Below, piece after piece: positions 4,460 through 6,503 of a stretch of 6,503 nt of DNA (the stretch's first letter is position 1; each line of letters opens with the position of its first letter). Both the position numbers and the translations under genes were made by a program. Under the pieces are notes generated by a model, which searched no databases, was not told the DNA's origin, and worked only from the letters and a program-made list of their open reading frames with translations. Origin of the DNA: Candidatus Calditenuaceae archaeon JGI OTU-1 (GTDB taxonomy: Archaea > Thermoproteota > Nitrososphaeria_A > Caldarchaeales > Calditenuaceae); NCBI GenBank assembly GCA_000494145.1, contig AWOE01000019.1:5493-11995 (forward strand), read 5' to 3'.

Positions 4460-6184
4460 ATGACAAACATAGTGCTGACGTTCGACCCCTCGCTCGGTCA
4501 CATGTTCCGCAACTTCCCGCTCCTCTCGTTCCTGCCCTGCGCGCCCGTCCGGTTCGTTCCGCCGCCGATTTACTACTACCTCGCGCAGCCCACGGTGCCT
4601 GCGGACGAGCACGGGAGGGCCGTCTTGGCGCCTTACGGCATCAGGAAGCTGGAGGCCTCTCTGAAGGGCAGGACCAAATACACGGTCGAGGTCGTGCACC
4701 CCGATCACCTCGAGAAGCACATCAGGGAGGACACGAAGGTGATAGGCGTCAACACGATGGACCCGCTGGGTATAGGGCCCCTGACGCTGATGTTCAACAA
4801 CGCCGGCCGGGAGAGGTCGTGGGTCACGGAGGAGTTCCTGGGACTCATGAGGAGAATCAACGCTTTGAGGAAGGAGAGGTCTCCTAAGGCGAAGGTCGTA
4901 ATCGGTGGCTCGGGCGTCTGGGAGTTCCAGATGATGCCGGAGGCCCTTGACAAGCTCGGGATCGACTATGCGGTGGAAGGGGAGATCGATGACATCGCAC
5001 CTCTGCTGTTCGAGGGGATAATAGAAGATTCGATCGACACCACAGTCTTCATGTTCGGCTACAAATCGACGACCTTCGACATCAACGGCAGGCCCCGCAT
5101 AACCTACGTGAAGGACCCGAACGGCCGCTTCATCACGAGGCACCCGTTCTCCAGGTTCAAGCTGCCGAAGGTCGGCGAGATACCCACTATCATCAACCCT
5201 GCGATCTCCGGTCAGGCGGAGATCATGAGGGGGTGCGGGCTCGACTGCGACTTCTGCGAGGTGACCACGAGGCCTCTGAGGTACTACCCGCCGGAGAAGG
5301 TGCTGGAGGAGGTGAAGGTGAACGTGAGGGGAGGGCTGAGGCACGCCTGGTTCGTGACCGACAACCAGTGGGCCTACATGCTGAAGGACAAGGACTACTG
5401 GCCGAACAAGGAGGCGATCTTCGAGCTGTACAGGACCGTGATGTCCTATCCAGGGGTAACCGGCGCTAACCCGATGCACGCGACCTTGGCACCGGTCGCT
5501 GCGGATCCGGAGCTGGCGTTCGGGGTCGCGAGGATCGTCCGAGCAGGTCCCCGCAAGCACATCGGCGTCCAGATCGGGCTCGAGACGGGGAGCGACAAGC
5601 TGATCAAGATGCATGCCAGCCGCAAGGCCCTTCCGCTTAGGGTAGGGGTCGACGGGACGTGGGCCGAGATAGTGGTGGAGGCGCAGAAGGCCTACAACGC
5701 AGCCTACTGGATCCCGGCCTACACGATCATACTCGGGATGGCTGGTGAGACGGACGACGACATCTGGGACACGATAGGGCTGATCAACTACATGGCTTCG
5801 CTGAACCTCTACTTCACGGTCACACCCATGGCCCTTGTGAGCCTCGGGTCGCTGAGAGGGACGAGGACGTTGACCGACGTCTACGCCAGCATGACGCCCG
5901 CTCAGGCCGCGCTGATTTACGTCTGCTGGAAGAACACCAAGAGGATGGCTGAAGCCCTCGCCTGGCGGATAGGCAAGGACAACCCGTTCTACAAGATACT
6001 GACGACGCTGATACTGAACGTCGGTGCGAAGATTTGGTTGGACGCCTTGAAGAGGTACTTCGTCCGCGTCAACCCCGAGAACGAGAGGGCGATAGAGAGA
6101 GCTGAGAGGTACACGCACATCAAGACGACGGGGACCGACTTCAGGAAGTTCAGGGAGCGGTACAAGGCGATGCTCCACGCTTGA
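4460..6184 (+). CDS. Radical SAM enzyme with N-terminal B12-binding-domain-like region
   Basis: 574 aa. The [4Fe-4S] motif is MRGCGLDCDFC, with Cys259, Cys263 and Cys266 in the canonical CxxxCxxC spacing. IGVQIGLETGSDKL (Glu375) matches the later SAM-binding strand of the radical SAM barrel. The N-terminal 190 residues look like the Rossmann fold of COG1032-type proteins: VIGVNTMDPLGIGPLTL (94-110), KVVIGGSGVWEF (145-156) and IDYAVEGEIDDIAPLLF (168-184). However, there is no DxHxxG, so any cobalamin would not be bound base-off through that histidine. The C-terminal part, after about 450, is helical and rich in Lys/Arg. It resembles B12-type radical SAM proteins seen in Thermococcales and other archaea. 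Several such enzymes modify tetraether lipids (Grs, calditol synthase, Tes), but I cannot assign the substrate here. ATG 4460 is supported by the TATA box; the stop overlaps the next gene's start by 4 nt. Confidence 0.85.
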   Translation: MTNIVLTFDPSLGHMFRNFPLLSFLPCAPVRFVPPPIYYYLAQPTVPADEHGRAVLAPYGIRKLEASLKGRTKYTVEVVHPDHLEKHIREDTKVIGVNTMDPLGIGPLTLMFNNAGRERSWVTEEFLGLMRRINALRKERSPKAKVVIGGSGVWEFQMMPEALDKLGIDYAVEGEIDDIAPLLFEGIIEDSIDTTVFMFGYKSTTFDINGRPRITYVKDPNGRFITRHPFSRFKLPKVGEIPTIINPAISGQAEIMRGCGLDCDFCEVTTRPLRYYPPEKVLEEVKVNVRGGLRHAWFVTDNQWAYMLKDKDYWPNKEAIFELYRTVMSYPGVTGANPMHATLAPVAADPELAFGVARIVRAGPRKHIGVQIGLETGSDKLIKMHASRKALPLRVGVDGTWAEIVVEAQKAYNAAYWIPAYTIILGMAGETDDDIWDTIGLINYMASLNLYFTVTPMALVSLGSLRGTRTLTDVYASMTPAQAALIYVCWKNTKRMAEALAWRIGKDNPFYKILTTLILNVGAKIWLDALKRYFVRVNPENERAIERAERYTHIKTTGTDFRKFRERYKAMLHA

Positions 6185-6503
6185 TCGGCGGGTTGGAGGG
6201 CCGAGGCAGGTTCCTGACGGGGATCGCCGAGCTCGACAGGGTCACAGGAGGTCTCCCGGGGTCGAGACTCCTCCTGATCTCCGGCGAGGAGAAGTCGGGG
6301 AGGACGAGCCTTGTCCTGCAGATCTGCGCCATCGCATCGTCTCAGGGGAAGGACTGCATGTTCGTCGACTCCGGGACTGGCCTCCACATCGAGCGGATGA
6401 GGTCGGTCTTCGCGGGCTGGGGTGCGGACCAGACGAGGATATGGATCTCCTCGCCGAGGACGTTCAGGGACCAGACGAGGCTTGTCCTGAAGGCGGCCGA
6501 GCT
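6181..6503 (+). CDS. RadB-like RecA-family ATPase with altered Walker A (N-terminal part, runs off right edge)
   Basis: 107 complete codons from TTG 6181, overlapping the upstream stop as TTGA; TTG 6193 is the alternative. The sequence runs FLTGIAELDRVTGGLPGS, then a strand and P-loop, SLVLQICAIASSQGKDCMFVDSG, and near the edge ISSPRTFRDQTRLVLKAAE. Order and spacing match archaeal RadB, which has an analogous TGxxxLDxLLGGG start, a VDTEGG-like strand and an FTPSDFKEQRR-like segment. RadB is a short RadA/RecA paralogue that assists homologous recombination. It begins directly at the ATPase core, without the N-terminal helix-hairpin-helix domain of RadA, as RadB does. The striking change is in Walker A: GEEKSGRT instead of GxxxxGK[ST], with arginine where the phosphate-binding lysine belongs (the AGG at 6299-6301). 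ATP binding or hydrolysis may be weakened. Walker B lies beyond the window. A KaiC-like ATPase is the main alternative. Confidence 0.72.
   Translation, partial: MIGGLEGRGRFLTGIAELDRVTGGLPGSRLLLISGEEKSGRTSLVLQICAIASSQGKDCMFVDSGTGLHIERMRSVFAGWGADQTRIWISSPRTFRDQTRLVLKAAE

Noticed and set aside
4352..6178. 608-aa open frame on the minus strand, longer than the sense gene
   Set aside because: It is the antisense shadow of the radical SAM gene: no family motif, very rich in Arg, Asp, Val and Pro as expected from a GC-rich complement, while the sense frame has CxxxCxxC and conserved SAM-binding features.
1..6503. CRISPR array, insertion sequence or prophage signatures
   Set aside because: No regularly spaced DNA repeats, terminal inverted repeats, transposase or integrase motifs were seen; the tRNA gene has no visible duplicated 3' end marking an attachment site.

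Overview
The window looks like a piece of a GC-rich archaeal chromosome, probably from a (hyper)thermophilic lineage. Four things point there: a tRNA-Pro with a 17-nt intron at the archaeal 37/38 site and no encoded CCA; TATA-like boxes about 25-30 nt upstream of start codons, leaving very short or no leaders; a RadB-type RecA-family protein; and a signal peptidase of the archaeal/ER Ser-His type. No phylum can be named from this much sequence.

Layout. 1-456 (minus) is the N-terminal 152 residues of a NuoM-like proton-pumping membrane subunit running off the left edge, with a clear TATA box at 478-490. 457-713 is non-coding, with some structure but no identified gene. 714-2658 (plus) is a tight four-gene operon: three small secreted beta-rich proteins that appear to be paralogues (143, 145 and 129 aa), followed by a signal peptidase I with extra C-terminal membrane segments. 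This recalls TasA/SipW in Bacillus and the TasA-like bundling pili of Pyrobaculum, so I read it as a cell-surface fibre or pilus cassette with its own processing enzyme. Convergent to it, overlapping its last 6 nt, is a minus-strand gene (2653 to about 4083) for a secreted protein with five repeats of about 75 aa, one C-terminal membrane anchor and a cytoplasmic zinc ribbon.

Upstream of that gene, on the same strand, is the tRNA-Pro(CGG) gene (4237-4328) with its own box A and T4 end. Diverging from it on the plus strand is a two-gene unit: a 574-aa radical SAM enzyme with an N-terminal cobalamin-domain-like region (4460-6184), overlapping by 4 nt a RadB-like RecA-family gene (6181 to beyond the right edge) whose Walker A lysine is replaced by arginine.

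The parts most worth a second look are the tandem pilin-like/signal-peptidase operon with the convergent repeat/zinc-ribbon protein, and the RadB-like gene with the altered P-loop coupled to a radical SAM enzyme. Functions are inferred from motifs and gene context; no database search was possible.
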